Below, piece by piece: positions 54,591 to 64,000 of a DNA stretch of 64,000 bases (positions within the stretch are counted from its first letter, which is position 1; each line of letters opens with the position of its first letter). The position numbers and the translations under genes are program-made. Source of the DNA: Agriotes lineatus. Taxonomy: Eukaryota > Arthropoda > Insecta > Coleoptera > Elateridae. The DNA is taken from assembly GCA_940337035.1 (NCBI GenBank), contig OW679203.1:73733061-73797060 (forward strand). The letters are read 5' to 3'. Under the pieces are notes generated by a model that worked only from the letters and a program-made list of their open reading frames with translations, was not told where the DNA came from and made no database searches.

Positions 54591-55415
54591 ATCTGCAACA
54601 CAACAAATGGACTAATGCAAAGCTGAATCCATTAGACGACATAGGAAAAGAGAGAACATTTTAACTACAATTACAATTAAATCATAGTGACACAGGATCC
54701 AACAGTACCTGAAGATTGTCCTAAACCACTTTGGTAGCGTGTTGGGACCTTTCCTGACTTCTGATCTTACTATGATCCAGTCGTCTTGGGGTTTCCCGCG
54801 TTCCCGGCAATCGGCAATTGAGGGTTGAACAAGCAAACTATCGCTAGTACAGTCGTGGCAGACGTCCACGTGCTCAGCTTCCGTAAGTTCCTTTCAAATT
54901 GGTGTGTTCATATTGTCGGATTAATAAAACGAGTTTAGAAGTGAAAACAGTGTGGGACCATTTTTTGGACTGTTGCGGTGTCCTAAATCAGTTTTAGACT
55001 GCACTATTTGCTGGTGAATTTTGAATGCATCATAGCGGTATCGGCAGATTGCGAAACCAATTTTAGCCCGTGTTCAAAGGTGTAAACAAGGCAGACTGCC
55101 ATCAACAACAACGAAGCAAAATCGGTATAGACACTTAAGTAAGCATAAGAAGAAAATTATTTTTTATGCCTCACTGCTAACACGTTCTTTGTTGGACTCA
55201 TGGAGTAACAATAAATGTCGAGTCAATTCGAAATCAATATAAAGAGCTGAATTTAGTAAATCATCCTGCTATCGAGAATATACAGTTAGTAGAGAAGACT
55301 AACTATGTAGGTACCCATCCTAAACGCCGCCCGGAATGAAAGGTCTTTAATTCAATCATTCCGATATTTCAAGCTTTTATGGGCGACAAGTTTGCGTAGT
55401 ACATCGGCAATAACG
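54591..55415. other. Unassigned
   Basis: The minus-strand open frame at 54612-54869 has no recognisable domain. Probably old repeat. Confidence 0.35.
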
Positions 55416-55575
55416 CCTACCTTCATAACACATACTCCAGGTGGTTAAACAACCTTCAAGAAAGTGCAATACGAGATCGGCTTCCTTCATGTTCTGCAGA
55501 ACACAATCCCATCGAACATGCCTGGAGAATTTCAGAAAGAACGTTGAGGAAGGCAACCATAAAATGTTGTAGAGT
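55416..55575 (+). pseudogene. Tc1-like transposase C-terminal fragment
   Basis: The plus strand reads SAEHNPIEHAWRISERTLRK. The NPIEHAW block contains the last catalytic Glu of the Tc1 DDE domain. The sequence before it (YEIGLPSCS) fits the LPxxSPDL region with changes. The rest of the gene is not readable. Confidence 0.6.
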
Positions 55576-56245
55576 TGTTATAGCTGTGAGTAGTACTTAT
55601 TTCACGGCCGAAACAAAAGAAAGTAAATTGGCCAGTACTAAAGCTAACTAGAGCAGCTATAAATAGCAAGCAAATTAGAACAATGCGGCTCGAACAAAGA
55701 AACAAGTAAAAACGTTCTATGTGATTCACCCCGGTGTGGGCTGACTAAAAAGCTTTCCAAACAAATTACGCTGCTGCCTAATCCGTCATCTTGATGAGGA
55801 AATAATTTTTCGTATCGTCGCTCCCAACCTAAATCCACTTTTTAGTGTGAACAACAGAATCTCATTCTCAAAGTTCGAGCACGAGGCGAGATAAATAACA
55901 AGAACTACACCATGAGAAGCAACGGTCAGCACGTACACTCTCTTGCACAGTTGAAATGCGAGAAGGAAAGACGGCTGGAGGATTACCACGAGCGCATTTG
56001 CGATCCATTTAGACGACTTTCGGCCGAAGCAAAGAACCCGACGCGAGAAATTCGAGCAATAGGCGCTTAACTCGTAACATGTTCTGCTCCTATTTGGGCG
56101 TTGTGTGACGCTAATCCTACTGAGCTACGACCTTATAAGGTATGGATAGTTTTCTACTTTATAGTACTTTGAGATTACCCAGTTTAATAGGTTAACAGGC
56201 ACTACGTTAGAGCCATTTGATTTTGATGAATTTCCCACTTCTAAA
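55576..56245. other. Unassigned
   Basis: One moderately GC-rich plus-strand frame near 55911-56070 (SLAQLKCEKERRLEDYHERI) has coding-like composition but no recognised family. Confidence 0.35.
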
Positions 56246-56249
56246 CACA

Positions 56250-57290
56250 TATAAAATTATGAAACGTATAATTTCTTATGTATAAATAGAAAACTGTTAA
56301 TACAAGCCCACCATGGATATCCGTCACTAAATGTGGATTTCTCAAAACATTTTCCATAAAATTTTTGTGCAGTTTTTACTCCATATGTTAATATGGGTGG
56401 TATAATGGGTTTGACTACTTTAGTTTTTAATCTCAACACTTCTCTATCAGGTCGTTTATTGTTACTTTTGTCTATTTATGTTGATGTCCTACTTATTTTT
56501 CATGTAAGTCCGCTATTATTTGTTCTTGCAGGTTGTTTTATACAAGTAGCATATTGCCAGCAAATTTTAGGAGATTTAATATGTCTTTGTTTACACTTAT
56601 ACCTTTATCTTCACAAGCCCACTTTTTAGACACATTTTCTAAGCAAGCGGACAATTTTGAGGAAATACTGTCACTCTGTTTCACTCTACTTCCGTTTTTA
56701 TTGGATTAGTAGTTTTACGGTGTCACTGTGCTTATAAATTGTTCTTAACAACTCAATGTACTGAGAGTTTACTCTGCAATACTGATAAGGTTTCTTAGTG
56801 GTCCAATGTTCAATCGAGTCGAATATCTTTTAACAATCTATGACAGCAAACGAAAGGATCGATTGTACTTGTATTCCACGGATCCTTTCATTACATTTCT
56901 AAATACTTACGAGTATTGCGTGTCATAACTATTACCTGCTTTCTCGGTAGTTGATAATTGTACAATTTTTTAAATAATCTATTATTAATGGCATTTAGTT
57001 AGTAGTTTATGCATTTGCAACAGAAGGTTGATTGGCCTCTAATTTTCAAATGTCGTTTCTTCATCTTCAACAGTAGTATTATTACGACGTTATTCCATCG
57101 TTTAGGTATTGTCCCCTTTGGCACGCATCAATATTGTAGTAGTATCTGTCCTGATTTTAACATTTTATCTTCGCTTGTGATCTATTTCTTGCTGGCTACC
57201 TTATTTTTCAGTCTCAAGAAGAACACATTTTCTATAATGTGTCATGTAAAACATTGTGTTGGTCCTACCATCGGAATGCAGTAATTGTAT
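56250..57290 (-). mobile_element. LINE fragment (RT domain), antisense
   Basis: Minus-strand pieces in order: an RT segment of the type KRWNNVVILLLKMKK followed by RHLKIRGQSTFCCKC (57120-57010); an AFVC..LLKDIRLD segment at about 56850 (equivalent to the DFKKAFDSI block); and VLRLKTKVVKPIIPPILTYG at 56440-56380 (the ...PILTYGCE block). Stops are frequent. Confidence 0.65.
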
Positions 57291-58550
57291 TGATAAATAT
57301 TGCGATGAACACAATTTAAGCCGATACAATTTTAATAGGAATAAAAAATAATTTATGCGTTTAAAATATTATTTTAAAAATATTCAATAAATGTGATAAT
57401 TTAAATTTGAAATGGTAAATATAATATTAGCCCTGAAATACCTTGAATTTAAAACTGTACTAAAGATAGCGGTAGCCTTGACTTGAATACCAAAATGTAA
57501 TCAAAGCAGACTTTGACTTTATATTGACAAAGTAAGAACAGTGCAAAAAAAAACAATAAGGGGAGCCGGAAAGGAAGCTTGAGTGCGTTTTTTGGCTTTT
57601 CATATAAAGCCCAAATGAAAGATAATAAATACCAATTTCTCCAATTAAAAAAAATGTTTTCACATTAGTAGAGTGTCGTCGTTAGGTCTCAGAGTCTTTG
57701 TTTTAATTGCTGGCGCCTCTTAAGATGGTAAGTGTTGCATTGAGTTAAGCTGGTATTTTGGGTGCCTAGTTATTCGTTATTCGTCGAACCTGCGTTTGAA
57801 ACTGCGAGCAAAATCAAGCTACAGGCATCACCTTCACGAGTTGCAGGTGGCTTGCAAGGCAGGCCAACCGATACCAAACGGTTTCATTCATCGTGAATTT
57901 TGCTGGGGTGCCGGTATAGGCCTAATATCTATTGCAGAACAGAATTTCAAGGTCAAAAAGCTGTTTATTATAAAACAGTAAATCTTCTATAGCGCCTTTT
58001 GGCGAGTTCTATTTCCGGTAGCGTCCCTTCCGTGCTTGCTGTAAAGTGGTGTTTATTCAGTTACGTAATATCACCTAGGCAACGCATCGTTACGTATAAA
58101 ATAAGTACGTTTCAAAATAAGCCAACTTTTATTTGTTTTTCTGCGTAAAATGTGCGGTTAAAATGTCATAATTTGATATTTGAGTTTTTCCCATCAGTAC
58201 AAAAATTCTGTACAAAGTGATCCCATTAGTTAACTAAGCAGTGTAGAAACGATTGTATTGAATAAAAATCAGAACAGTTTATCTATAAATAAGCCAGTAT
58301 CTTGCCAAACAACTTTACATATAAAAATAATAAATTGACAAAATGTAACAACCCAACATTATGAGATTAGAGTCAATTAGTTGCCATAAAAATCAATTAA
58401 TAATATTACATTAGCCGATAAGGCATATCACAATGATATAATATTGCAGTATTGCATTTCAACCTACATAGTGAAGCATGCAAACTCAGCACTAGTGCCG
58501 CGCCATGTAAAACCCCGGAACAGCCTTAGAAGCGCCAACTTATTAACCTA
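57291..58550. other. No gene seen
   Basis: AT-rich. The open frame at 57796-57981 has no recognised family. Confidence 0.35.
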
Positions 58551-58577
58551 CGATAAGCTTGTTGTTGAGTAGTAGTA

Positions 58578-58886
58578 GTATTTCTGGGGAGACTCATGTC
58601 AAACAAGTAGGCCTTCATGACCTTTTTTCTGCCAACCCCGTGGACAAGGGCCCTTAGTACCTTGGTCCTACTTAGAATTTTGCCGAGACTCTAGCAAGGG
58701 ATCTTTTACATGCTACACATCGTAGTAACATGGGACCCACGGCTTTACATCACTTCCGAATAATGGCATTCTGGAGAGGTTTTCATCCGCATTTTTTTAT
58801 TTAAAAAAAACCTCACCGGGATCGGGGATCGAACTCTCGATCCTTAGATCAGTTACCAGAATGCTTACCACTGAGCTATGGAGCCC
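58578..58886 (-). mobile_element. tRNA-derived SINE with target duplication
   Basis: On the minus strand it starts with a tRNA-like head: GGGCTCCATAGCTCAGTGGT (box A) and GAGTTCGATCCCCGATCCC (box B). The acceptor arms do not pair, so it is not a functional tRNA. The body follows, with GTGGGTCCCATGTTACTACG, and a (TAC)n tail. AGCTTGTTGAGTAGTA at 58887-58902 is repeated, with three extra bases, at 58556-58577, consistent with a target duplication. Confidence 0.8.
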
Positions 58887-59239
58887 AGCTTGTTGAGTAG
58901 TACATAGACCCGTTATTAATGGTTAATAAATGAGTTCGATTTCAACTGCGTTTAACCTTGCGCCGGTAGTCGCCTTGCAAGTCTCACATTAGGGGTATGA
59001 GGCTGCAGTCCAATAATCATCCAACGTTATCATCTTGCTGTCTGAGTACTACTTGTGCAATATCACTTGTACGCTCACATACATAATAAAAGCAAAAAGA
59101 TCAGACACCTAACAGCATCTAGGTTCAATTCTGTACTCTTGTTTTAGTGCTTTTCCTGTTTCAGTGTCTGCAATATCTTCTGAAGTTATATTAAATATAT
59201 TTATTTTTATATTCATTATATTTATACATGTTTTTACTT

Positions 59240-59560
59240 TACAGCTACATATAACTGTAAAATGTGTTTGATCTCTTATTATTCTCACTGCTTCGTTTTT
59301 CTTCCACTCTCTACAGCTTCTTTGATTTTTAGTACACTCTATACTTTTAAGTCTCTTTTCATTATTTCTCTTCTTATTGTACAGCTAATTTCTTTCAGAG
59401 GCTTTAGATTTTTTTCCCGAATTCCTTCCTTTTTTGAATTATCACTTCTGTTGCTGTCTAGTGTTTTCTATTTACAGATATTTTTGCGAAGCTTCTTTAA
59501 TTCCTCTTTTTATTTTCGTATTTCTTTCTTTTAGATCATCTGCCATTATATGTTATACGA
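59240..59560 (-). mobile_element. LINE fragment (linker before RT), antisense
   Basis: The minus strand reads KEIRK..KEELKKLRKNI, then IREKNLKPLKEISCTIRREI, MKRDLKV and IKEAVESGRKTKQ. This is the helical linker between endonuclease and RT in Jockey- and RTE-like LINEs (...IRRDI...EAIE.GKSLK). Further down (59200-59110) comes a TSEDIADTETGKALKQEY segment. Confidence 0.5.
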
Positions 59561-59889
59561 AACACGCATACTATTTATTGTTATTAGAATATATAGAGTT
59601 GTCCACAGCGACTTCATTTGTTTGGCTATTTTATTGGCACTGAAAATGGAATTGGAAGTTGTAATTCCGTAAAGACTTTGAAAACTGAAGAAAAACCAGC
59701 TTCAATCGCTGATTAAATCCTTACAAAAGATAGGTTTAATTCATAATGACATGGTTCGCGTGCTTGAAGAGTTTTCCCTTTTCTGGCAATTAGTAAAAAA
59801 ATGCACCTGGAGTTTTAAAGTGGCGAAAAACCTTTAACCATCCAACATGTGCTCTGATAGGCCAAAAAGGTAAAAAAAGGTTCAGGGTC

Positions 59890-60150
59890 ATTTAAATTCC
59901 CTCAAATAGGGGTGGGTTGCTATAGGGACATTGCGTCCTCTTCAGCCAATAACGAGAATTTCAGGATGAGTGAGTGAAAAGAGGGGTGGAGAAATGAAGA
60001 GAAACCAGGAAAGGTGGAGAAGATCTGTCCCGGCATTCGCCTCAGAGAAGGTACTCTGTTGACTCATAAAAATCGGACTAGGAATCGAACCCACGAACTC
60101 CCAAATACTAAGCAGACGTGGTAACCACTAGTCTACAGAGCTCGGTCTTC
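59890..60150 (-). mobile_element. tRNA-derived SINE, copy 1 of a pair
   Basis: On the minus strand the head reads ACCGAGCTCTGTAGACTAGT then GGTTACCACGTCTGC (box A), and GGGTTCGATTCCTAGTCCG (box B). A GAGGCGAATGCCGGGACAG body segment follows. The family differs from the SINE at 58.6 kb. Confidence 0.7.
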
Positions 60151-60184
60151 CACAAATTCAGACCCAAATTAGTTAAAAATGCAG

Positions 60185-60332
60185 CCAGTGAAGGTGGTTG
60201 GGGGTGCCAAGTACAGCTACACAACCAAAACCTGAATCAGAGCACACGGCCACAGGAATCGAACCCACTAACTCCTAACTCCCGAATGCTAAGCAGACGT
60301 AGTAACCACTAGTTCACAAAGCTCGGTACTGT
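60185..60332 (-). mobile_element. tRNA-derived SINE, copy 2 of a pair (truncated)
   Basis: The same head as the previous SINE (ACCGAGCTTTGTGAACTAGT, then GGTTACTACGTCTGC) with box B GGGTTCGATTCCTGTGGCC. It carries an 8-bp internal duplication (TAACTCC). The body is shortened. Confidence 0.65.
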
Positions 60333-60347
60333 CTGTTAGGCCATTTA

Positions 60348-60535
60348 CAGCCAGTCTTATAAAGGCCACTAATCTGATGTTAACGTTAATTCGCTGTTAA
60401 AATAAATAAAAGGGCATCAAAATTTGTTTACTAATGAATAAAATGTCATAAGCACTAACGTTTTGATGCGCTTTTGTTTGTTTTAACAGCGAATTAAAGT
60501 TAACGTCAGATTAGTGGCCTTTATAAGACTGGCTG
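60348..60535. mobile_element. Hairpin MITE with TTA duplication (Harbinger-like)
   Basis: CAGCCAGTCTTATAAAGGCC at the left pairs exactly with GGCCTTTATAAGACTGGCTG at the right; the arms match for about 75 bp. The 3-bp flank TTA is present on both sides (60345-60347, 60536-60538), which suits PIF/Harbinger mobility. Confidence 0.9.
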
Positions 60536-60849
60536 TTAGAGTGTCCGCTTTTATACGACGGCAACAGAGTTTTTTGTTAAAGTTTTCAGCCAGAAGGGCG
60601 GGAGTTAGCACCTCACCGCCAACGCGTTTCTTCGGACATGGCCAGCTAAACGTTATTTGATCCGATAAAGTACAGGCCGACTTCTTGACGTTTTGACTTC
60701 TGTAGGATGCAAGAAAGCACTAGGGTCCAATGTGCAGAATTTCGAGTCTTGATGTTCCATCCTATACAGTTTATTGTTTCTGTTTTGCAGTCAAACGTCC
60801 CGCATTCTGCGTACCGCTCTTCCTTTAGCCTACTCGCGCCGCACCGACG

Positions 60850-60890
60850 TTCTCTCTCTCTCTCATTCTCTCTGTCACTTTCTCCCACTC
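60850..60890 (+). repeat. CT-rich simple sequence
   Basis: Run of CTCTCTCTCTC with interruptions. Confidence 0.8.
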
Positions 60891-61695
60891 ATAGCACTAA
60901 ATTCTTGTGGACTTGGTACGAAAAAGCCGCTCCTTCCGCCTAAGTAATCAGAACTCCTTTAGACTCGACCACTTCCTTGCATTCAGTTAAGTTATTAGGC
61001 GATTGTGTTATCTGATTTATACTTATGCCATATTGTAATTTTGCATGTCGCAAACATTTACCTTCAAAGTAGAAGATCACTTTAGGTCCAGCTCCTTCTG
61101 CGCATTTCCAGGTCTGCTTGAGGCTGCCAAAGTGTACCCATCGTAAATTGCACCACGATACGCCATTATGCATTTTCTTGTTGTATTTATTTAGGACGCC
61201 TTCTGCACATTGCCAGGACAGCTTGAGGTGGCTAAAATCTGCGGCGTGGATTGCACCATGTAATTACGTATGTGACGTGAAGCCGTAGGTAATTCTTAAA
61301 ATTTCCTGTAATTTCAGCCGGTTGAAACTAGTCTGATAAATATAAAATACGTTCTGATTAGTATAGCAATTTTCTACATTGATATGGCGCACTAATCTTG
61401 TAAAACTAAACGTAGGAATTTTGAATTTTAGGTTAATTTATAAAGACTGCAGCAAACATGTAGGTCGTTTTTTGGCCGACCAGCATTCCCATAGCCAAGG
61501 AGTGGCGCCTAACAATTTTTTCCGGACTTGTTAAGTACCTACCCTGTTGGTACAACCCTATTTGACGTGCAGCAGACAAGTAGAACTATTAAAGTATTTC
61601 TTGTTACTGTTCTTGTTTTGCGAGTACATAGGAAAGCATTGGTCATGCGAATGATATAACTAAAGAATATTGTAGGGTACTTTGCCAATAGTATG
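60891..61695. other. No gene seen
   Basis: A minus-strand open frame at 61173-60940 encodes CNLRWVHFGSLKQTWKCAEG and has no known domain. A diverged second copy of its 5' part occurs at about 61195-61265 (TTCTGCACATTGCCAGGACA versus TTCTGCGCATTTCCAGGTCT), so this is a tandemly duplicated repeat. Confidence 0.5.
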
Positions 61696-61965
61696 CAACA
61701 TTAATTAGAAAACTTACTAAGTGTATTAAGGAAACAAGGGGGGAAACTGTTACAAGGAATTCTTTTTTATCAAGAAAATGCCCACATTCATAAAAACTTT
61801 ATTTCAACAAATGCAATCCGTGGTACCGGGTTTAAAGTTATAGAGCTTCCAACATACTCTTAGGACCTAGCTTTTAGTGATTTTTATTTATTTTTAAAAC
61901 TCAAAATGTTGATCCGGGATCAAAATTTAAAAGCGATAACGCTACTATGGCAGTAGTTAAGATTT
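61696..61965 (+). pseudogene. Mariner transposase C-terminal fragment
   Basis: The frame reads LLQGILFYQENAHIHKNFIS, then FKVIELPTYS, a stop, DLAFSDFYLFLKLKMLIRD. This corresponds to the HDNARPH..., GF..L.HPPYSPDL and PSDYHLF blocks of mariner (SETMAR-type) transposases, with the catalytic second Asp changed (QENAHIH). Dead copy. Confidence 0.75.
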
Positions 61966-63460
61966 TTTTTATGATCAGGATCTTGAGTTTTCCAAATATA
62001 GCGTTGCTATGCTTTAACCTAGATGGAATAACTGTCTTAATTTTTAAGGAAATTATGTTGGAAGATATGTTATATTATATGGTATATTATGTTACGACCA
62101 AGAGCCATTAACAACTGCTAAAACGTTACGAAGCAGTACCCTGCACGTAGTTGTGTCTCCTTATAGTATTCACCAAGGACCCGCATAAATTTCAAACTCA
62201 AATCTCTAATGTTCGCAATATTTAAACTAAAAAGTGTGCACATGTAGTGGTTAATTTAGCATGACAGAGTAGTTTCGCTGCACGCAACTCGTGCACGACA
62301 GTGCTGCAGCCCCTTGAGCCTTCTTCATTCATTATGTATCTGACAGACGTATGTAGCTAGAAATTACTAGAATAGATGGTGCTTATGATTGTTACTAAGC
62401 TAAGTTTTTATTGATCCGCGTTCTCAGTTAGACTGGCACTCGATATGTCATCATCCAGAAGCAGCCTCCACGGCAAATTTAATTCCAGTTATTTCCATGC
62501 CTTTCCTAGTTTGCAATCTTACAAATTACGTATTTGCATGATTTTTCTGCTCGCGTTTAATTCTGAAGCCATTTGTTCTAATTAAATATCAGTAATGCCA
62601 GCTAGAAAAAATTGATATAATCTAGAAAATAGGCTAGGCTGAAAGCTTCATGTCGTCGACAGGGAAGCTAATTATGATGCTTTCAGTTCTTGAAAAAACT
62701 GATAACGTGCTATTTTTCTTTGCCTGCCAACACAAAGAGGCAGACTGGTTTTAAAACTGTAATAGAAATCTTCGGTGAAACATTCTGAGTAAATCAATCA
62801 CTAGATTTACTTACGTATAAAAGCATAAACGTGGATGGATGTTTCTATAGCAGATGCTGCTTAGACTAGTTTTTAATACGGCTTCTGTAATTCAGTATAG
62901 TTTAGTCATAGTAAGGTGAAGCCTGGAAGTACTTCTGTCTCAAGAATGTGGAACAGTAAAATAAACAATTGAATGTACCCTTCATAGACTTTACAATTTA
63001 TTGATCGCAAAGGAAAATACAATTGCGCCAGTGCTTCATTTATCGTATTTAAATAAACCAACAATCGGTGACATTCTGTCTTTGTCACCCCTTCTTGAGA
63101 TAGAAACAGGGCCAGGGCTAAGTTTACTCTGAACTTTCTTTCGTTGTCGATTACGTCACGGAAATATACTTTTCAGAGCTGTTGGCGTTATCTTAATCAA
63201 TAAATGGACTTGTGACTGAATTTTTGCTTGAGTATATCGTGCTAACCTCTACGAGCAAATAATTTTGATGTTTGACCCAAAAGTTATAAAAAGATTGTAT
63301 TATGCAGCGGGTCACAGGTCAACATCTATATTGTTATTTATATATCTTGCTTCACTTCTTTTTTCAAGTTAATTATTGCACTTCGCATTTCTAATCAGGC
63401 GATAACATAAATTTCTAGTATATCAACGTGTGTACCGACACTTTTATGTGGATTTGAATT
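61966..63460. other. No gene seen
   Basis: AT-rich; presumed intergenic or intron. Confidence 0.4.
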
Positions 63461-63646
63461 GTGGGCGGTTTCCAAGTGGCAGAAAAAGACGCTGCGTGGG
63501 TTACGATAATGGACAAGAAAAGACAGGCAAAAATAAGTATTCAGGTGAAAATCGACACAAACGCAAACACAACGGAGATGGTAGAGACACTTGATGAGAT
63601 TATTAAGAAAAATGTAGGTAAGATTGTATGGAAAACCGAAGTGTAG
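63461..63646 (+). other. Small open frame, unassigned
   Basis: 61 codons, hydrophilic and Lys-rich (VKIDTNANTTEMVETLDEII), with coding-like composition and a normal ATG. No family recognised; no splice or promoter evidence. It could be a fragment of an old LINE linker. Confidence 0.25.
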
Positions 63647-64000
63647 GCAAATGGGGAAATCTGTTAACGCTGTGTTCATCATTACTACATACGTGGAAAC
63701 ATCGCCTCCATACCTAAAATAAGCATTTACATGTTTGCGGTTACGACTTCTAAGCCCTAACGCTAGCTAAGAGCATTTTTCTGGCGGCTAAGCCGTCAGC
63801 AAGTTTTCTACAACTCACTTTCGGATTGAATAGCTTAAATACTTGATCATTTTATTTGGTTGAATAGCATATTTGCAAGTTACATTGTAATAACGTGTTA
63901 ATTGATCTTAAAATAGACGCTTACCGACGCTTAGACTCCATTCGAAACGATTATTTGCACATGTATATATTTTGTTCAATTGCCACACAGTTAATCTGAG
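63647..64000. other. No gene seen
   Basis: AT-rich to the end of the window. Confidence 0.4.

Noticed and set aside
56393..57284. Plus-strand frames with apparent membrane helices
   Set aside because: Antisense of a LINE reverse transcriptase fragment on the minus strand.
58800..58890. Possible tRNA gene on the minus strand (clear A and B boxes)
   Set aside because: The acceptor arms do not pair and a SINE body with a target duplication follows; it is a tRNA-derived SINE head.
59262..59643. Hydrophobic plus-strand frame
   Set aside because: Antisense of a LINE linker; the minus strand gives the meaningful translation.
60060..60150. Possible tRNA gene
   Set aside because: The same head recurs 150 bp on with the same non-pairing ends; tRNA-derived SINE pair.

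Overview
The window reads as nuclear DNA from an animal with a large, repeat-rich genome, most likely an insect. It is AT-rich and densely packed with decayed transposable elements (TEs), and it holds only a few host exons, bounded by GT..AG splice sites. The TE types (BEL/Pao, RTE-like and Jockey-like LINEs, Tc1/mariner, hAT, pogo/Tigger, THAP-type, tyrosine-recombinase elements, tRNA-derived SINEs, many hairpin MITEs) fit an insect. I cannot name the species. There is no bacterial or viral gene organisation, no CRISPR array and no rRNA.

Host genes: on the minus strand, two adjacent exons at 53233-53408 and 52699-52900 join in phase. They encode the extracellular loop of an ABC transporter of subfamily A, just before its second membrane helix. 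I found no later ABCA exon between 52.7 kb and the left edge. A second minus-strand host exon at 24628-25048 is the terminal coding exon of a homologue of MKRN2OS (MKRN2 opposite strand protein); its upstream exons were not found.

Layout. 0-5 kb: an RTE-like LINE ending in (GAA)n, then a second LINE fragment. 5.4-7.4 kb: a tyrosine-recombinase (Crypton-like) element beside a hairpin. 8.4-15.0 kb: an almost complete minus-strand BEL/Pao retrotransposon with two LTRs, a tRNA-Tyr-type primer site and an in-frame deletion of most of its integrase. 15.0-16.0 kb: a second recombinase-type remnant, again beside a hairpin. 16.3-20.2 kb: LINE pieces, a broken Tc1 element, a hairpin MITE and a foldback element built from a mariner-superfamily 3' end. 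20.7-21.7 kb: a hAT-type element with an exact 8-bp target duplication. 22.4-23.6 kb: a THAP transposon remnant. 25.4-30.5 kb: MITEs, a LINE fragment and a Tigger/pogo remnant. 31929-32028 is a 100-N gap.

33.0-35.0 kb and 39.4-44.9 kb hold two elements with long inverted repeats. Both carry parts of one unusual gene family: a nuclease-like domain followed by a C-terminal cysteine-rich CXC domain. The second copy sits inside the endonuclease domain of a LINE. It has itself taken up a SINE, a hairpin element, GC-rich material and a dense array of a short motif (AAACACAGTATCTAC) in both orientations. This nest is the most unusual part of the window.

46.5-50.8 kb: a small hAT element with a perfect 8-bp duplication, an LTR-like GC-rich block with tandem repeats, an 855-bp GC-rich insert with a 14-bp duplication, and a mariner fragment. 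54-62 kb: Jockey, Tc1 and LINE fragments, tRNA-derived SINEs, a TTA-flanked hairpin MITE and a mariner remnant. The remaining stretches are AT-rich and show no supported gene.
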